Of a stretch of DNA of 64,000 bases, positions 1 to 11,049 are shown piece by piece. How positions within the stretch are numbered: position 1 is the stretch's first letter; every line of letters begins with the position of its first letter. Where the stretch lies: positions 1,863,001-1,927,000 of the forward strand of contig NZ_CP048796.1 in the NCBI RefSeq assembly GCF_010748935.1. Direction: 5' to 3'. This DNA comes from Providencia vermicola (GTDB taxonomy: Bacteria > Pseudomonadota > Gammaproteobacteria > Enterobacterales > Enterobacteriaceae). Below the pieces are notes generated by a model. It saw only the letters and a program-made list of their open reading frames with translations. It was not told the origin of the DNA and made no database searches. A program made the translations under genes and the position numbers.

Positions 1-321
1 CCTTGGGCTTATGCGGTGATCCTATTATTGGTTTCTAAATTTGTGAATTCACAAGCGGCTGCATTGGCTGCTGTCGTTCCGATTGCGTTAGGCATTGGTG
101 TTGACCCTGCGTATATTATTGCATCAGCGCCTGCTTGTTACGGCTACTACATACTGCCAACTTACCCCAGTGACTTAGCCGCTATCCAATTTGACCGTTC
201 AGGTACAACACGAATAGGTAAATTTGTCATTAATCACAGCTTTATCTTGCCGGGTTTGATTGGGGTTGGTGTGTCCTGTGTATTCGGTTGGGTATTTGCT
301 GGATTATATGGCTATTTATAA
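1..321 (+). CDS. dcuB: anaerobic C4-dicarboxylate transporter, C-terminal part (DcuA/DcuB family)
   Basis: The reading frame is already open at base 1, so only the last ~106 residues are in the window. They are strongly hydrophobic and contain the family-typical stretches [18 protein letters not shown] and INHSFILPG before a C-terminal membrane helix. The family exchanges fumarate, aspartate or malate for succinate across the inner membrane during anaerobic growth. The end of the protein resembles DcuB more than DcuA from memory, but the missing N-terminus prevents a firm choice. It converges on the nrdAB-yfaE operon with a hairpin between them. Confidence 0.8.
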   Translation, partial: PWAYAVILLLVSKFVNSQAAALAAVVPIALGIGVDPAYIIASAPACYGYYILPTYPSDLAAIQFDRSGTTRIGKFVINHSFILPGLIGVGVSCVFGWVFAGLYGYL

Positions 322-342
322 CAACTGAGCAGGTTAAGTCAT

Positions 343-379
343 TAGCAGCGATGACATTGTGTTAGCGTTATCGCTGCTA
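343..379. terminator. hairpin between dcu gene and yfaE
   Basis: Perfect 10-bp inverted repeat TAGCAGCGAT / ATCGCTGCTA separated by 17 nt, lying between two convergent genes. There is no strong T-run on either strand, so it may be a weak or bidirectional terminator. Confidence 0.5.
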
Positions 380-382
380 TTG

Positions 383-646
383 TTAGCCGATTTCGATATC
401 AGAAAGGGGGTGACAGCAACAAGGCAAAATTTCACCTTCTTGAACAAAGGCAAGTGGTTTTTGTTTATAACCGACTTTTCCTTTCAGCAGCATCACTCGG
501 CACGAACCACAGTAACCTTCTCGACACTGATACTCCACAGGAATGCGGCTATCTTCAAGAGCATCAAGTAAGCTAGAATGGACTTCGGTGTGATAGGGGA
601 CTTGTACACCCTGCGATAAGCGCAGGGTGACTTTATGGCTTGCCAT
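383..646 (-). CDS. yfaE: 2Fe-2S ferredoxin-like protein for NrdB cofactor maintenance
   Basis: 87 residues forming a plant-type [2Fe-2S] ferredoxin fold. The cluster ligands are visible as CREGYCGSC near residues 41-49 and a cysteine run (CCC) near residues 76-78. YfaE is known to deliver electrons that assemble and repair the diferric tyrosyl-radical cofactor of NrdB. It starts 2 nt after the nrdB stop, as the last gene of the nrdA-nrdB-yfaE operon, the same order as in E. coli. Confidence 0.93.
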   Translation of the reverse strand: MASHKVTLRLSQGVQVPYHTEVHSSLLDALEDSRIPVEYQCREGYCGSCRVMLLKGKVGYKQKPLAFVQEGEILPCCCHPLSDIEIG

Positions 647-648
647 GA

Positions 649-1785
649 TTAGAGTTCGAAATCACTCAAGTCATCAGTATTGACTTCAGAGTCAATCTGA
701 CCGACCAGATAGGAACTGACTTCAACTTCTTGTGGGGCGACTTGCACGTTATCAGAGACCAGCCATGCGTTGATCCAAGGTATTGGGTTTGAGCGAGTCT
801 CGAATGGCAGTTTTAACCCAACAGCTTGCATACGAATATTAGTAATATACTCAACGTATTGACACAAAATATCTTTGTTCAAGCCAATCATTGAGCCTTC
901 ACTGAAGAGATATTCTGCCCACTCTTTCTCTTGCTCTGCCGCATCCACAAACAGTTTATAACACTCGTCTTCGCACTCTGCTGCAATTTCAGCCATTTCA
1001 GGGTCATCTTGACCTGAACGTAACAGATTCAGCATATGCTGAGTGCCTGTTAAATGTAGCGCTTCATCACGAGCGATCAGTTTAATGATTTTAGCATTGC
1101 CTTCCATTAGTTCGCGTTCTGCAAAAGCAAACGAGCATGCAAAGCTAACATAGAAACGGATAGCTTCTAACGCATTAACGCTCATCAGACACAAATACAG
1201 TTGTTTCTTTAGGGCACGCAGTGACACTGTGATTTGTTTGCCGTTACAGGTATGAGTCCCTTCACCGAACATATGATAATAGTTCGTCATCTCAATCAAG
1301 GTGTCATAATAAGCAGAGATATCACGCGCACGTTTGAGGATTTCCTCATTTTCAACGATATCATCAAAGATAATCGCTGGGTCATTGACGATATTACGAA
1401 TAATATGCGTATAAGAACGTGAGTGAATTGTTTCTGAGAATGACCAAGTTTCAACCCAAGTTTCCAGCTCAGGGATTGAAATGAGTGGCAATAATGCCAC
1501 GTTAGGGCTACGACCTTGAATAGAATCAAGTAGCGTTTGGTATTTCAGGTTACTGATAAAGATGTGCTTCTCATGGTCAGGCAATGCATTATAGTCAATG
1601 CGATCACGAGAAACGTCAACTTCTTCTGGACGCCAGAAAAATGACAATTGCTTTTCGATTAGCTTTTCGAAAATCGGGTATTTTTGTTGGTCATAACGAG
1701 CAACGTTAACCGGTTGGCCGAAAAACATCGGCTCCAACAGTTGGTCATTTCTCTTTTGTGAGAAGATGGTGTAAGTATGTGACAT
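649..1785 (-). CDS. nrdB: class Ia ribonucleotide reductase, beta subunit
   Basis: 378 residues, about the length of the E. coli protein (376). It carries the radical tyrosine in the SRSYTHII segment, iron-ligand motifs such as ETIH and RDEALH, and the C-terminal peptide ending DDLSDFEL that docks into the alpha subunit. It holds the diferric tyrosyl radical that starts reduction of ribonucleoside diphosphates in NrdA. It sits 11 nt after nrdA and just before yfaE, so the three are co-transcribed. Nothing in the sequence looks damaged. Confidence 0.97.
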   Translation of the reverse strand: MSHTYTIFSQKRNDQLLEPMFFGQPVNVARYDQQKYPIFEKLIEKQLSFFWRPEEVDVSRDRIDYNALPDHEKHIFISNLKYQTLLDSIQGRSPNVALLPLISIPELETWVETWSFSETIHSRSYTHIIRNIVNDPAIIFDDIVENEEILKRARDISAYYDTLIEMTNYYHMFGEGTHTCNGKQITVSLRALKKQLYLCLMSVNALEAIRFYVSFACSFAFAERELMEGNAKIIKLIARDEALHLTGTQHMLNLLRSGQDDPEMAEIAAECEDECYKLFVDAAEQEKEWAEYLFSEGSMIGLNKDILCQYVEYITNIRMQAVGLKLPFETRSNPIPWINAWLVSDNVQVAPQEVEVSSYLVGQIDSEVNTDDLSDFEL

Positions 1786-1796
1786 AACAATTCCTA

Positions 1797-4088
1797 TTAA
1801 ATTTTACACGCGCCGCCTTCACAATCTGAATCCGCTGACTCAACAACTTCTTCCAGATCACCTTGAACATCTTCCGCGCCATCGCGAGTGTTATGGTAGT
1901 AAAGTGTTTTCACACCAAACTTATAGGCGAGCAATAAATCTTTTAGCAATTGATTCATTGGTACTTTGCCAGTTGCAAAGCGTGTAGGGTCATAGTTGGT
2001 GTTTGCAGAGATCGATTGATCAATAAACTTCTGCATAATACCGACTAATTGTAGATAACCGCTGTTTGAAGGCATTTGCCATAACAGCTCATACGCGCCT
2101 TTTAGATTTTCATAATCAGGAACAACTTGACGTAAAATACCGTCTTTCGATGCTTTAATACTGATATAACCACGAGGTGGCTCAATACCATTAGTTGCGT
2201 TAGAAATCTGTGATGATGTTTCTGACGGCATCAAAGCAGACAAGGTTGAGTTACGCAAACCATATTGTTGAATATCTTTGCGTAGCGCTTCCCAATCATA
2301 ATGCAGCGGCTCATTGGTTAACTTATCCAACTCTTTCTTATAGGTATCAATAGGTAGAATACCTTGCGAATAGGTTGTTTCATTGAACCAAGGACATGCG
2401 CCTTGTTCTTTTGCTAATTCGTTAGAGGCTTTCAATAGATAGTATTGGATCGCTTCAAACGTTTTATGGGTCAAATTATTGGCACTGCCATCAGAATAAC
2501 GGACACCGTGTTTCGCCAAGTAGTAAGCATAGTTAATGACACCGATACCTAAAGTACGACGGCCCATGGCGCCTTTCTGAGCTGCAATGATGGGGTAATC
2601 TTGATAATCGAGCAGGGCATCTAGCGCACGTACAGCGAGCACCGCAAGTTCTTCCAACTCATCAAGACTTTCAATCGCACCTAAGTTAAAGGCAGATAGC
2701 GTACAGAGTGCAATTTCACCTTCTTCATCATTGATGTTATTCAATGGCTTCGTTGGTAGTGCAATCTCTAAACATAGGTTTGACTGACGCACTGGCGCAA
2801 TCTGTGGGTCGAATGGGCTGTGAGTGTTACAGTGGTCAACGTTTTGAATATAGATACGGCCTGTTGAAGCACGTTCTTGCATCATTAACGAGAACAGATC
2901 AACCGCTTTAACACTAGACTTACGGATATTATCGTCTTGCTCATAAGTGGTATACAGGCGTTCAAACTCTTCTTGATCAGCAAAGAAGGCATCATATAAG
3001 CCTGGCACATCGGATGGGCTAAACAGGGTAATATCTTGGTTTTTGATTAAGCGCTCATACATCAACTTATTGATTTGAACACCATAGTCCATATGACGAA
3101 CACGGTTACCTTCAACACCACGGTTGTTTTTCAGCACTAATAAGCTTTCTACTTCTAAATGCCATAGTGGGTAGAAGAGTGTCGCTGCACCACCACGAAC
3201 ACCACCTTGCGAACAAGATTTTACCGCAGTTTGGAAGTGCTTATAAAACGGAATACAGCCTGTATGGAAGGCTTCGCCGCTACGAATTGGGCTGCCTAAT
3301 GCACGAATGCGGCCTGCATTCACACCGATACCCGCACGTTGAGAAACATACTTAACAATTGCACTGGATGTCGCATTGATAGAATCTAAGCTATCGCCAC
3401 ATTCGATCAACACACAAGAGCTGAATTGACGGGTTGGTGTACGAACCCCCGCCATAATTGGCGTTGGTAGCGAAATTTTAAATGTCGATGCGGCATCATA
3501 AAAGCGACGGATATAGTCAAGACGCGTCTCTTTCGGATAATGAGAGAACAAGCAAGCAGCAACTAAAATATACAGGAACTGAGCACTTTCATAAATCTCA
3601 CCCGTAACGCGGTTTTGCACTAAATACTTACCTTCAAGTTGCTTCACCGCAGCGTAGGAGAAATTCATATCACGCCAATGGTCAATGAAACTGTCCATTT
3701 GCTCGAACTCTTCTTGTGAGTAGTCTTCCAGCAAATGCTTATCATATTTACCCATTTCGACTAGGCGTTGGACGTGCTTATACAGCGCTGGTGGCTCAAA
3801 TTGACCATACGCTTTTTTACGTAGGTGAAATATCGCAAGACGCGCTGCAAGATACTGATAGTCAGGGGTATCACCTGTAATCAGGTCAGCCGCTGCTTTG
3901 ATCATGGTTTCGTGGATATCAGAGGTTCTGATCCCATCATAAAACTGAATCTGTGAACGTAACTCCACCTGAGAAACTGAGACATTATTTAGGCCTTCCG
4001 CAGCCCAAGTTATCACTTTGTGGATTTTATCGAGATCAATGCGTTCTTTATGTCCATCACGTTTTGTGACTAACAGACTCTGGTTCAT
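1797..4088 (-). CDS. nrdA: class Ia ribonucleotide reductase, alpha subunit
   Basis: 763 residues from the chosen ATG, against 761 in E. coli. The frame is open 72 nt further upstream, but the start at 4088 gives the family N-terminus [12 protein letters not shown] and has AGGTG upstream. The ATP-cone occupies roughly the first 95 residues, followed by the ten-stranded barrel catalytic core. The C-terminal redox cysteines appear as CEGGACKI at the end. The enzyme reduces NDPs to dNDPs with NrdB. Upstream lie NrdR-box-like repeats and a perfect DnaA box, implying cell-cycle and dNTP-pool control. Confidence 0.97.
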   Translation of the reverse strand: MNQSLLVTKRDGHKERIDLDKIHKVITWAAEGLNNVSVSQVELRSQIQFYDGIRTSDIHETMIKAAADLITGDTPDYQYLAARLAIFHLRKKAYGQFEPPALYKHVQRLVEMGKYDKHLLEDYSQEEFEQMDSFIDHWRDMNFSYAAVKQLEGKYLVQNRVTGEIYESAQFLYILVAACLFSHYPKETRLDYIRRFYDAASTFKISLPTPIMAGVRTPTRQFSSCVLIECGDSLDSINATSSAIVKYVSQRAGIGVNAGRIRALGSPIRSGEAFHTGCIPFYKHFQTAVKSCSQGGVRGGAATLFYPLWHLEVESLLVLKNNRGVEGNRVRHMDYGVQINKLMYERLIKNQDITLFSPSDVPGLYDAFFADQEEFERLYTTYEQDDNIRKSSVKAVDLFSLMMQERASTGRIYIQNVDHCNTHSPFDPQIAPVRQSNLCLEIALPTKPLNNINDEEGEIALCTLSAFNLGAIESLDELEELAVLAVRALDALLDYQDYPIIAAQKGAMGRRTLGIGVINYAYYLAKHGVRYSDGSANNLTHKTFEAIQYYLLKASNELAKEQGACPWFNETTYSQGILPIDTYKKELDKLTNEPLHYDWEALRKDIQQYGLRNSTLSALMPSETSSQISNATNGIEPPRGYISIKASKDGILRQVVPDYENLKGAYELLWQMPSNSGYLQLVGIMQKFIDQSISANTNYDPTRFATGKVPMNQLLKDLLLAYKFGVKTLYYHNTRDGAEDVQGDLEEVVESADSDCEGGACKI

Positions 4089-4157
4089 GAGCAAGTACAC
4101 CTTGGTTGACCTACAAAATAGCATATCGCTAACATAAAAAAGCTCATAGATTAACTC

Positions 4158-4203
4158 CATGAGACTTGTAGTGTTAGATTTAAATTACATACTATATGTA
4201 GTG
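4158..4203 (-). promoter_or_regulatory. tandem NrdR-box-like repeats upstream of nrdA
   Basis: A palindromic CACTACATATAGTATGT (minus strand, within 4187-4203) resembles the NrdR box. A second copy sharing the half-site TTGTAGTG lies 30 nt away (4158-4173). NrdR operators normally come in pairs about three helical turns apart, which fits. Assignment is by motif only. Confidence 0.55.
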
Positions 4204-4273
4204 GTTTGTTGATTTTACTATAACAAGATAATGTTAATGTGCAGCTTTAGCAAGTGCACAAATCTGAGTCTTC

Positions 4274-4282
4274 TGTGGATAA
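4274..4282 (-). promoter_or_regulatory. DnaA box upstream of nrdA
   Basis: Exact consensus TTATCCACA on the minus strand, ~186 bp upstream of the nrdA start. DnaA boxes regulate nrdAB in E. coli, so a role in coupling dNTP synthesis to replication is inferred. Confidence 0.6.
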
Positions 4283-4423
4283 CTTTAGGGATAAAAATGA
4301 TCACCATGTCGGTAAGCTGCAATATAAAAGGAATTCTATTAATCGAAACTCGCCACATGGTGATAAAAATTAATTTTGTAAAATGAGATCGTTTGCTGCT
4401 TTCTTAAACGTAACGCTTGCTAT

Positions 4424-5146
4424 TTATTCGCTTACAGTATGGAGCATATAATTGACGTCAACGTTAGGGCCTAAGTAAAATTTATCCTTCAAAGGATTAT
4501 AATGTAACCCAATGATATGTTTGTCTTTTAATTGGGTTTCATCGACCCAGCCTATCAGCTCAGAAGGGCGAATGAATTTTTTCGCATCGTGAGTTCCTTT
4601 AGGTACCATTTTCATCACATATTCGGCCCCGATCACCGCCATCAACCATGCTTTTTTATTACGATTAATAGTCGAAAAAATAACATGTCCACCCGGTTTC
4701 ACTAATTTAGCGCATGCACGCACTACGGATTGAGGATCAGGGACATGCTCTAACATCTCCATACAGGTCACCACGTCATAAGCGTGTGGATACTTGTCAG
4801 CATGCTGCTCAACGGTTTCTTGCACATATTCAACAGGGATACCTGATTCTAATGAGTGCAAGCGTGCGACCATCAAGGGTTCTGCTCCCATATCAAGGCC
4901 TGTCACTTCGGCTCCTTCTCGTGCCATACTTTCTGATAAGATCCCACCGCCACAACCAACATCCAAGACTTTTTTACCAAATAAACCATCGATGCGTTGC
5001 ATGATATAGCCGAGGCGCAGAGGATTAATGCGGTGAAGTGGGGCAAATTCACCTTCTAGATCCCACCAGCGAGAGGCGATCGCTTCAAATTTCTCAATTT
5101 CCTGCTTATCGACATTTTGATACGCTGAAGTTGAAGTATCATTCAT
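4424..5146 (-). CDS. ubiG: ubiquinone biosynthesis O-methyltransferase
   Basis: 240 residues, the same length as E. coli UbiG. The start at 5146 was chosen over the longer frame because AGGAG lies 8 nt upstream and the protein then begins like the family. SAM-binding motif I is [13 protein letters not shown] (near residues 60-72), with [11 protein letters not shown] further on and the C-terminal VDVNYMLHT. It catalyses both O-methylations of ubiquinone synthesis. It is divergent from gyrA, a neighbourhood conserved across Enterobacterales. Confidence 0.96.
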   Translation of the reverse strand: MNDTSTSAYQNVDKQEIEKFEAIASRWWDLEGEFAPLHRINPLRLGYIMQRIDGLFGKKVLDVGCGGGILSESMAREGAEVTGLDMGAEPLMVARLHSLESGIPVEYVQETVEQHADKYPHAYDVVTCMEMLEHVPDPQSVVRACAKLVKPGGHVIFSTINRNKKAWLMAVIGAEYVMKMVPKGTHDAKKFIRPSELIGWVDETQLKDKHIIGLHYNPLKDKFYLGPNVDVNYMLHTVSE

Positions 5147-5387
5147 GAGTGGAGCTCCTGTTACGAAATAGGTGTCCGAGCCGTAATACGTGAATTTATG
5201 GTGACTATGAAACATTTTTGTTGCTCTTACGCAATAAACTCAAAGTATCCGGACACATAAAGACATTTTTCCGCTATTATACATAGCTTGAAAGACAAAT
5301 ACTCACTTCTCATTTTTTTTATTAAATTGGCGAATTGTGGTATAGTTCTAAACCTTTGAATCCGAAGTTATGAGGGACAGTGGTTCC

Positions 5388-7985
5388 ATGAGCGACATTG
5401 CCAGAGAAATCACACCGGTCAATATCGAAGAAGAACTAAAAAGTTCGTATTTGGATTATGCGATGTCCGTTATTGTCGGCCGCGCACTTCCAGATGTTCG
5501 AGATGGACTGAAGCCAGTACACCGCAGAGTACTGTTTGCGATGAATGTATTGGGAAATGATTGGAATAAACCCTATAAAAAATCTGCCCGTATAGTCGGG
5601 GACGTTATCGGTAAATACCATCCACATGGTGATATCGCTGTTTATGAGACGATTGTTCGTCTTGCGCAGCCTTTCTCTATGCGTTATATGCTGGTAGATG
5701 GTCAGGGGAACTTTGGTTCAGTTGACGGAGACTCCGCAGCTGCAATGCGTTATACGGAAATCCGTATGGCGAAAATTGCCCATGAAATGTTAGCGGATCT
5801 TGAAAAAGAAACCGTTGATTTCGTCCCAAACTATGATGGTACAGAGCAAATCCCAGAAGTAATGCCGACAAAAATACCTAACCTATTGGTTAATGGCTCG
5901 TCGGGTATTGCTGTAGGGATGGCAACCAATATTCCTCCACACAACTTAGGGGAAGTCATTAGTGGTTGTCTTGCTTATATAGATGATGAAGATATCAGCA
6001 TTGAAGGCTTAATGGAGCATATTCCTGGGCCTGATTTCCCGACCGCTGCCATCATTAATGGCCGTCGTGGAATTATTGATGCTTACCGCACTGGCCGCGG
6101 CAAAGTCTATATCCGTGCCCGTGCAGAAGTTGAAGTCGATGAGAAAAATGGTCGTGAAACCATTATTGTTAGCGAAATTCCTTATCAGGTAAATAAAGCA
6201 CGTCTTATCGAGAAAATTGCTGAGCTCGTTAAAGAAAAACGCGTCGAAGGGATCAGTGCATTACGTGATGAGTCGGATAAAGACGGCATGCGTATTGTGA
6301 TTGAAGTTAAACGTGATGCGGTTGGTGAGGTTGTGCTTAATAATCTCTATTCACTCACACAACTTCAAGTCTCTTTTGGGATCAACATGGTTGCTTTGCA
6401 TCAAGGCCAACCGAAGATCCTTAACTTAAAAGATATTATTGCCGCGTTTGTTCGCCATCGTCGTGAAGTGGTGACACGCCGTACTATCTTTGAATTACGC
6501 AAAGCACGTGAACGCGCTCATATCCTTGAAGCATTAGCCGTAGCATTAGCGAATATTGACCCTATTATCGAACTCATTCGTCAGGCACCAACGCCTGCTG
6601 AAGCGAAAGCAGGCTTAGTTGCACGCCCTTGGGATCTGGGTAATGTTGCTGCCATGTTAGAACGCGCTGGCGACGACGCTGCACGTCCTGAATGGTTAGA
6701 AGAGCAATTTGGTGTTCATGATGGTAAATACTACCTGACAGAACAACAAGCTCAGGCTATCTTGGATTTGCGTCTGCAAAAACTGACTGGCCTTGAGCAT
6801 GAAAAACTGCTGGAAGAGTATCGTGATCTTCTGAAACAAATTGAAGCATTACTGTATATTCTACGTAGTCCTGAGCGTTTAATGGAGGTCATTCGCGAAG
6901 AATTAGAAGCTATTCGCGAAATCTATAACGATGCTCGTCGAACAGAAATCACTGAAAACTCTGCTGATATCAATATTGAAGATTTAATCAGTGAAGAAGA
7001 TGTGGTCGTTACCTTATCTCACCAAGGCTATGTTAAGTATCAGCCATTGTCTGATTACGAAGCACAACGTCGTGGTGGTAAAGGTAAATCTGCGGCACGT
7101 ATTAAAGAAGAAGACTTTATTGAACGTCTGCTGGTGGCTAACACCCATGATACGATTTTGTGTTTCTCCAGCCGTGGTCGCCTATATTGGATGAAGGTTT
7201 ATCAATTACCTGAAGCAAGTCGTGGGGCTCGTGGTCGTCCAATCGTTAATCTGCTGCCACTCGAGCAGGATGAGCGTATTACAGCGATCTTGCCAGTTCG
7301 CGAATACGAAGAAGGGTATTATGTCTTCATGGCAACCGCTAGCGGTACGGTGAAGAAAACCCCTCTGCAAGACTTCAGCCGCCCAAGAAGTGCCGGTATT
7401 ATTGCGGTTAACCTCAATGACGGTGATGAGCTGATTGGTGTTGATTTAACCAATGGTTCAAATGAAGTGATGCTGTTCTCGGCGCAAGGTAAAGTCGTTC
7501 GTTTCGCTGAAGATGCTGTTCGTCCAATGGGGCGTACCGCAACAGGTGTTCGTGGTATCCGTTTAGTGGATGAAGATAAAGTGGTTTCATTGATTATTCC
7601 ACGCGGTGAAGGTCATATTTTAACGGTGACTGAAAATGGCTATGGTAAACGTACGGCTGAGCAAGAATACCCAACGAAATCTCGTGCCACTCAAGGTGTT
7701 ATCTCCATTAAAGTGAGTGAACGTAACGGTAATGTGATCGGGGCTATCCAAGTGGATGAAACCGACCAAATTATGATGATTACCGATGCCGGAACTTTAG
7801 TGCGTACACGCGTCTCAGAAGTGAGTGTTGTAGGCCGTAATACTCAGGGTGTCACTCTGATTAGAACAGCTGAAGATGAAAAAGTTGTTGGTTTACAACG
7901 TGTCGCTGAAACGGAAGAGGATGAAACCTCTGATGAAGATAGTATAGAGAATAGTGCGGATGCTGATACAGATTCAGCCGAATAA
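5388..7985 (+). CDS. gyrA: DNA gyrase subunit A (Ile at codon 83)
   Basis: 865 residues. Start [10 protein letters not shown] at 5388 with GAGGGA upstream. The catalytic tyrosine is Tyr122 in AAMRYTEIR; the N-terminal breakage-reunion domain is followed by the beta-pinwheel C-terminal domain with the GyrA-box QRRGGKG near residue 560. Together with GyrB it introduces negative supercoils. The quinolone-resistance determining region reads [11 protein letters not shown]: residue 83 is Ile (ATC, 5634-5636) instead of the usual Ser, and residue 87 is Glu. Ser83 replacement is the commonest fluoroquinolone-resistance change in enterics. The C-terminus ends in an acidic tail. Confidence 0.98.
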   Translation: MSDIAREITPVNIEEELKSSYLDYAMSVIVGRALPDVRDGLKPVHRRVLFAMNVLGNDWNKPYKKSARIVGDVIGKYHPHGDIAVYETIVRLAQPFSMRYMLVDGQGNFGSVDGDSAAAMRYTEIRMAKIAHEMLADLEKETVDFVPNYDGTEQIPEVMPTKIPNLLVNGSSGIAVGMATNIPPHNLGEVISGCLAYIDDEDISIEGLMEHIPGPDFPTAAIINGRRGIIDAYRTGRGKVYIRARAEVEVDEKNGRETIIVSEIPYQVNKARLIEKIAELVKEKRVEGISALRDESDKDGMRIVIEVKRDAVGEVVLNNLYSLTQLQVSFGINMVALHQGQPKILNLKDIIAAFVRHRREVVTRRTIFELRKARERAHILEALAVALANIDPIIELIRQAPTPAEAKAGLVARPWDLGNVAAMLERAGDDAARPEWLEEQFGVHDGKYYLTEQQAQAILDLRLQKLTGLEHEKLLEEYRDLLKQIEALLYILRSPERLMEVIREELEAIREIYNDARRTEITENSADINIEDLISEEDVVVTLSHQGYVKYQPLSDYEAQRRGGKGKSAARIKEEDFIERLLVANTHDTILCFSSRGRLYWMKVYQLPEASRGARGRPIVNLLPLEQDERITAILPVREYEEGYYVFMATASGTVKKTPLQDFSRPRSAGIIAVNLNDGDELIGVDLTNGSNEVMLFSAQGKVVRFAEDAVRPMGRTATGVRGIRLVDEDKVVSLIIPRGEGHILTVTENGYGKRTAEQEYPTKSRATQGVISIKVSERNGNVIGAIQVDETDQIMMITDAGTLVRTRVSEVSVVGRNTQGVTLIRTAEDEKVVGLQRVAETEEDETSDEDSIENSADADTDSAE

Positions 7986-8004
7986 ATGTGAAGCTGAATA
8001 ATTT

Positions 8005-8028
8005 AACGGGCGGTTTACCGCCCGTTTT
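8005..8028 (+). terminator. gyrA rho-independent terminator
   Basis: GC-rich inverted repeat AACGGGCGGT / ACCGCCCGTT followed by TTTT, 20 nt after the gyrA stop codon. Confidence 0.9.
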
Positions 8029-8122
8029 GCTATCTATAACTAGCAGGTCTGACATTTATCGCTTTTTATCAGTTGTATCGAGTATACTTAATCGTCGTTA
8101 CATAGCTGGTGTAGGATAAAAC

Positions 8123-10960
8123 TTGAGATACTTACCATCATTTAGAACATCATTACGTTTATCACGTGATTTATTTCGTATCCTTGGTTTAATGCTATGG
8201 GGAATGGGGGTATTTATTACTCTGTTCTTTCTCTACACTCAATTCAACGAAAGTAAATCCGATATACGCCAGCAATTCTATTCAAGTTTTGAGAATATGC
8301 AGGCATTTATCTTACAGACAGGAACAACCTTACGTTCTATTCAGTTTATGACGGAACAGCATGAGGAGAAACTGGTTAATCAACCTAATTATCCGACACT
8401 GCCTGTGACCGGCTCTTATACCTTATATCCCTTATCCCCTGAAGCCGATTGTGTATATTTCGAAAATAGCACAACGAATTATCTTACGGCATTCGAGCAA
8501 TTAATTTATTTTTGGAAAGACAGTATTGCTGCGCCTCAAGGGTTAAATCACGTGTTTGTGATTGGTTCTAAGAGCTACTGTATGATGGATTTTTCGATCC
8601 GAACGACAGTATCAGATATCGAAATGCTTAAGAAAATTGGCTATGAGAATATCAGGTCATACCAAAGCCTTAGATTACAAGGGCAAGAACGCAATTTATA
8701 TACGGTGGTTCATGGCGCACAAACGGATTCAGGACAACTTTATTTAATCCAACCTATCTATGTTGACGGCCGTTTGTATGGATTTATCGGTTTAGAGAGA
8801 ACGATTAGCTTAAACCAATTTAATCAGCGTTCTAATAAGTCAATTGAATCGGTTGTCGTTAACGCCTATAACCAACCCGTTTTATACAGCACTGCGGACT
8901 CTAACCCAAAAAATTCCAGTCTATTATCTATTTCTGAGCCAAGCTTTTTTGGTTTTAATTCCGATTATTCAAAGCTAATTTTTAAAAAGCGCTTAACGCC
9001 TTCCTTAATGACGGTTATTTATGCAGTACCAACCAGTGAGATATTAGCAGAGCATAAGGTAGCCATCTTTTATAGTGTGATTATTAACATTATTACAGGA
9101 GGGATGATCTTTTTCTTAATTTTGCTGTTAGAACGAAAAATGCTAATACCCGCGGCGAATACGGCTATTCGCCTCGAAGAACACGAACAATTCAATCATA
9201 AAATCGTAGCTTCAGCACCTGTCGGTATTATTATTCTAAGGCTCAGTGATGGTGGTAATATCTTGAGTAATGAACTGGCTCATGACTATTTCCGTTTATT
9301 AAGTGAAGATGATAAGCAGCGTATACTGACGATTATTCGACAAAAATCGAGTAATTATATTGATGTGGTGACAACGAGTAGTACACATCTACAAATTAGC
9401 TTTGTGAATTCACGTTATCAAAACGAAGATGTGGCGATTTGCGTGCTTATCGATATTAGCATTCGTGTGCAAATGGAAAAATCGTTGCAAGATGTCGCGG
9501 ATGCCGCAGAGCAAGCGAACCATGCTAAATCAATGTTTTTAGCGACGGTAAGCCATGAATTACGAACACCGTTGTATGGAATTATTGGTAATATTGAATT
9601 ATTACAGCGAGCTGAATTATCAGATAAAGCTAGTCGGTTGGTTACAACGATGGATAATTCATCATCACTGTTATTACAGATTATCAGCGATATTTTGGAT
9701 TTTTCTAAAATAGAATCCAAACAGTTAAAAATTGAAAATAAACTATTTAATTGCCGTGACGTTTTTGCTTTTGTTTTAGCCAATTATTTGCCTTTAATTG
9801 CCAAAAAACAGATTGCAATCTATTCCTTTATTGAACCCAATGTGCCGGATTTATTGCTGAATGACTCTGTTAGGCTACAACAAGTCATCTCTAATATTGT
9901 TAATAACAGCATTAAATTTACAGACTCAGGTTTTGTGATTTTTTATGTTTGGCGTGATGAAAACTATTTAAAGATTGAAATTAAAGATTCTGGAATAGGG
10001 ATGTCTCAGGCGGTTGTTTTGCAACTATTCGACCCTTTCTTTCAAGTTTATGATCAGAATAACGTGGGTCATAAAGGGACTGGTCTAGGCTTAGCCATTT
10101 GTGAAAAATTGATTAGCTTGATGGATGGTGATATCGAAGTTAATTCACAAACGGGGCTAGGTAGTTCATTTATTATTCGAATACCTCTTTATGGGCAAAA
10201 ATATATTGAACAAAAAACACCGGAGTATCGTTTTAGTTATCGGATAGCAATTAATTGCCAAAATCAATTTTTAGCTGACTTTTTAGCCAAATTACTCAGA
10301 TACCATCATTTTGTGGTATTTTCCGGTGATGAAATAGAAAAAACAGAAAGTTATGATTTGCTTATTACTGATAGTGAAGAGCCACATAAGTGTAATGTGA
10401 AAAAGGAAATCCAACTCAGTGGTTTTTATGTGGGTGACTTACGTGAAATAGCGCCTAATAAATGGCTATATAACACTTATCAAAATGAAAAATTACCCTT
10501 TATTATTGATAAAGTGATTTCAAAAACAGTTGAGGGGCAAGTCGCAAAAGCAGAGTCAATCAAAGCGAATTCACTTGAAATTGATGGCTCACTATCTGCT
10601 TATCAAGTATTAATTGTTGATGATCATCCAATTAATAGGGTGTTATTGAGCGACCAGATTGCCAATATTGGCTTTTGCACATCGACTGCGGTTGACGGCC
10701 TAGATGCGCTAAAATACGTAGAAAATCATACGGTTGATATTGTCTTGACGGATGTCAATATGCCTAATATGGATGGCTATGAGCTTGCTAAAGAACTCAG
10801 AAAACGGGGTTCAGCGGTCCCGATTATTGCATTAACGGCGAATGCAATGGCAGATGAAAAGCAGCGTTGTATAGATTCGGGAATGAATGATTGTTTATCA
10901 AAACCGACAAAAATCACAATACTGAAAGAAACATTATTAAAATATGTGATTGCCCAATAG
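8123..10960 (+). CDS. rcsC: Rcs phosphorelay hybrid sensor histidine kinase
   Basis: 945 residues (E. coli 949). The start is a TTG at 8123 giving MRYLPSFRTS, preceded by AGGAT; the family N-terminus supports it. Two membrane helices (about residues 20-40 and 315-335) bracket a periplasmic domain. Then come a PAS-like linker, HisKA with His478 in SHELRTPLYG, the HATPase domain (GTGLGLAICEKL) and a C-terminal receiver with Asp877 in LTDVNMPN. It phosphorylates RcsD and RcsB in response to envelope stress signalled by RcsF/IgaA, controlling capsule and motility. It converges on rcsB-rcsD. Confidence 0.97.
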   Translation: MRYLPSFRTSLRLSRDLFRILGLMLWGMGVFITLFFLYTQFNESKSDIRQQFYSSFENMQAFILQTGTTLRSIQFMTEQHEEKLVNQPNYPTLPVTGSYTLYPLSPEADCVYFENSTTNYLTAFEQLIYFWKDSIAAPQGLNHVFVIGSKSYCMMDFSIRTTVSDIEMLKKIGYENIRSYQSLRLQGQERNLYTVVHGAQTDSGQLYLIQPIYVDGRLYGFIGLERTISLNQFNQRSNKSIESVVVNAYNQPVLYSTADSNPKNSSLLSISEPSFFGFNSDYSKLIFKKRLTPSLMTVIYAVPTSEILAEHKVAIFYSVIINIITGGMIFFLILLLERKMLIPAANTAIRLEEHEQFNHKIVASAPVGIIILRLSDGGNILSNELAHDYFRLLSEDDKQRILTIIRQKSSNYIDVVTTSSTHLQISFVNSRYQNEDVAICVLIDISIRVQMEKSLQDVADAAEQANHAKSMFLATVSHELRTPLYGIIGNIELLQRAELSDKASRLVTTMDNSSSLLLQIISDILDFSKIESKQLKIENKLFNCRDVFAFVLANYLPLIAKKQIAIYSFIEPNVPDLLLNDSVRLQQVISNIVNNSIKFTDSGFVIFYVWRDENYLKIEIKDSGIGMSQAVVLQLFDPFFQVYDQNNVGHKGTGLGLAICEKLISLMDGDIEVNSQTGLGSSFIIRIPLYGQKYIEQKTPEYRFSYRIAINCQNQFLADFLAKLLRYHHFVVFSGDEIEKTESYDLLITDSEEPHKCNVKKEIQLSGFYVGDLREIAPNKWLYNTYQNEKLPFIIDKVISKTVEGQVAKAESIKANSLEIDGSLSAYQVLIVDDHPINRVLLSDQIANIGFCTSTAVDGLDALKYVENHTVDIVLTDVNMPNMDGYELAKELRKRGSAVPIIALTANAMADEKQRCIDSGMNDCLSKPTKITILKETLLKYVIAQ

Positions 10961-10996
10961 GTATAGAATGAAGCGAGTGGTATCGAGAGGGAAGAG

Positions 10997-11020
10997 AAAA
11001 ACCCATTTTATAGGGTTTTT
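10997..11020. terminator. bidirectional terminator between rcsC and rcsB
   Basis: Inverted repeat AAAAACCC / GGGTTTTT with an 8-nt loop gives T-runs on both strands, between the convergent rcsC and rcsB genes. Confidence 0.8.
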
Positions 11021-11049
11021 CATCAATAATATAAAGATAATTCAATAGG

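Noticed and set aside
359..571. Plus-strand open frame opposite yfaE
   Set aside because: Antisense shadow of the well-conserved yfaE gene; no RBS or family match.
9418..9783. 121-codon minus-strand frame inside rcsC
   Set aside because: Shadow of the HisKA-coding region of rcsC.
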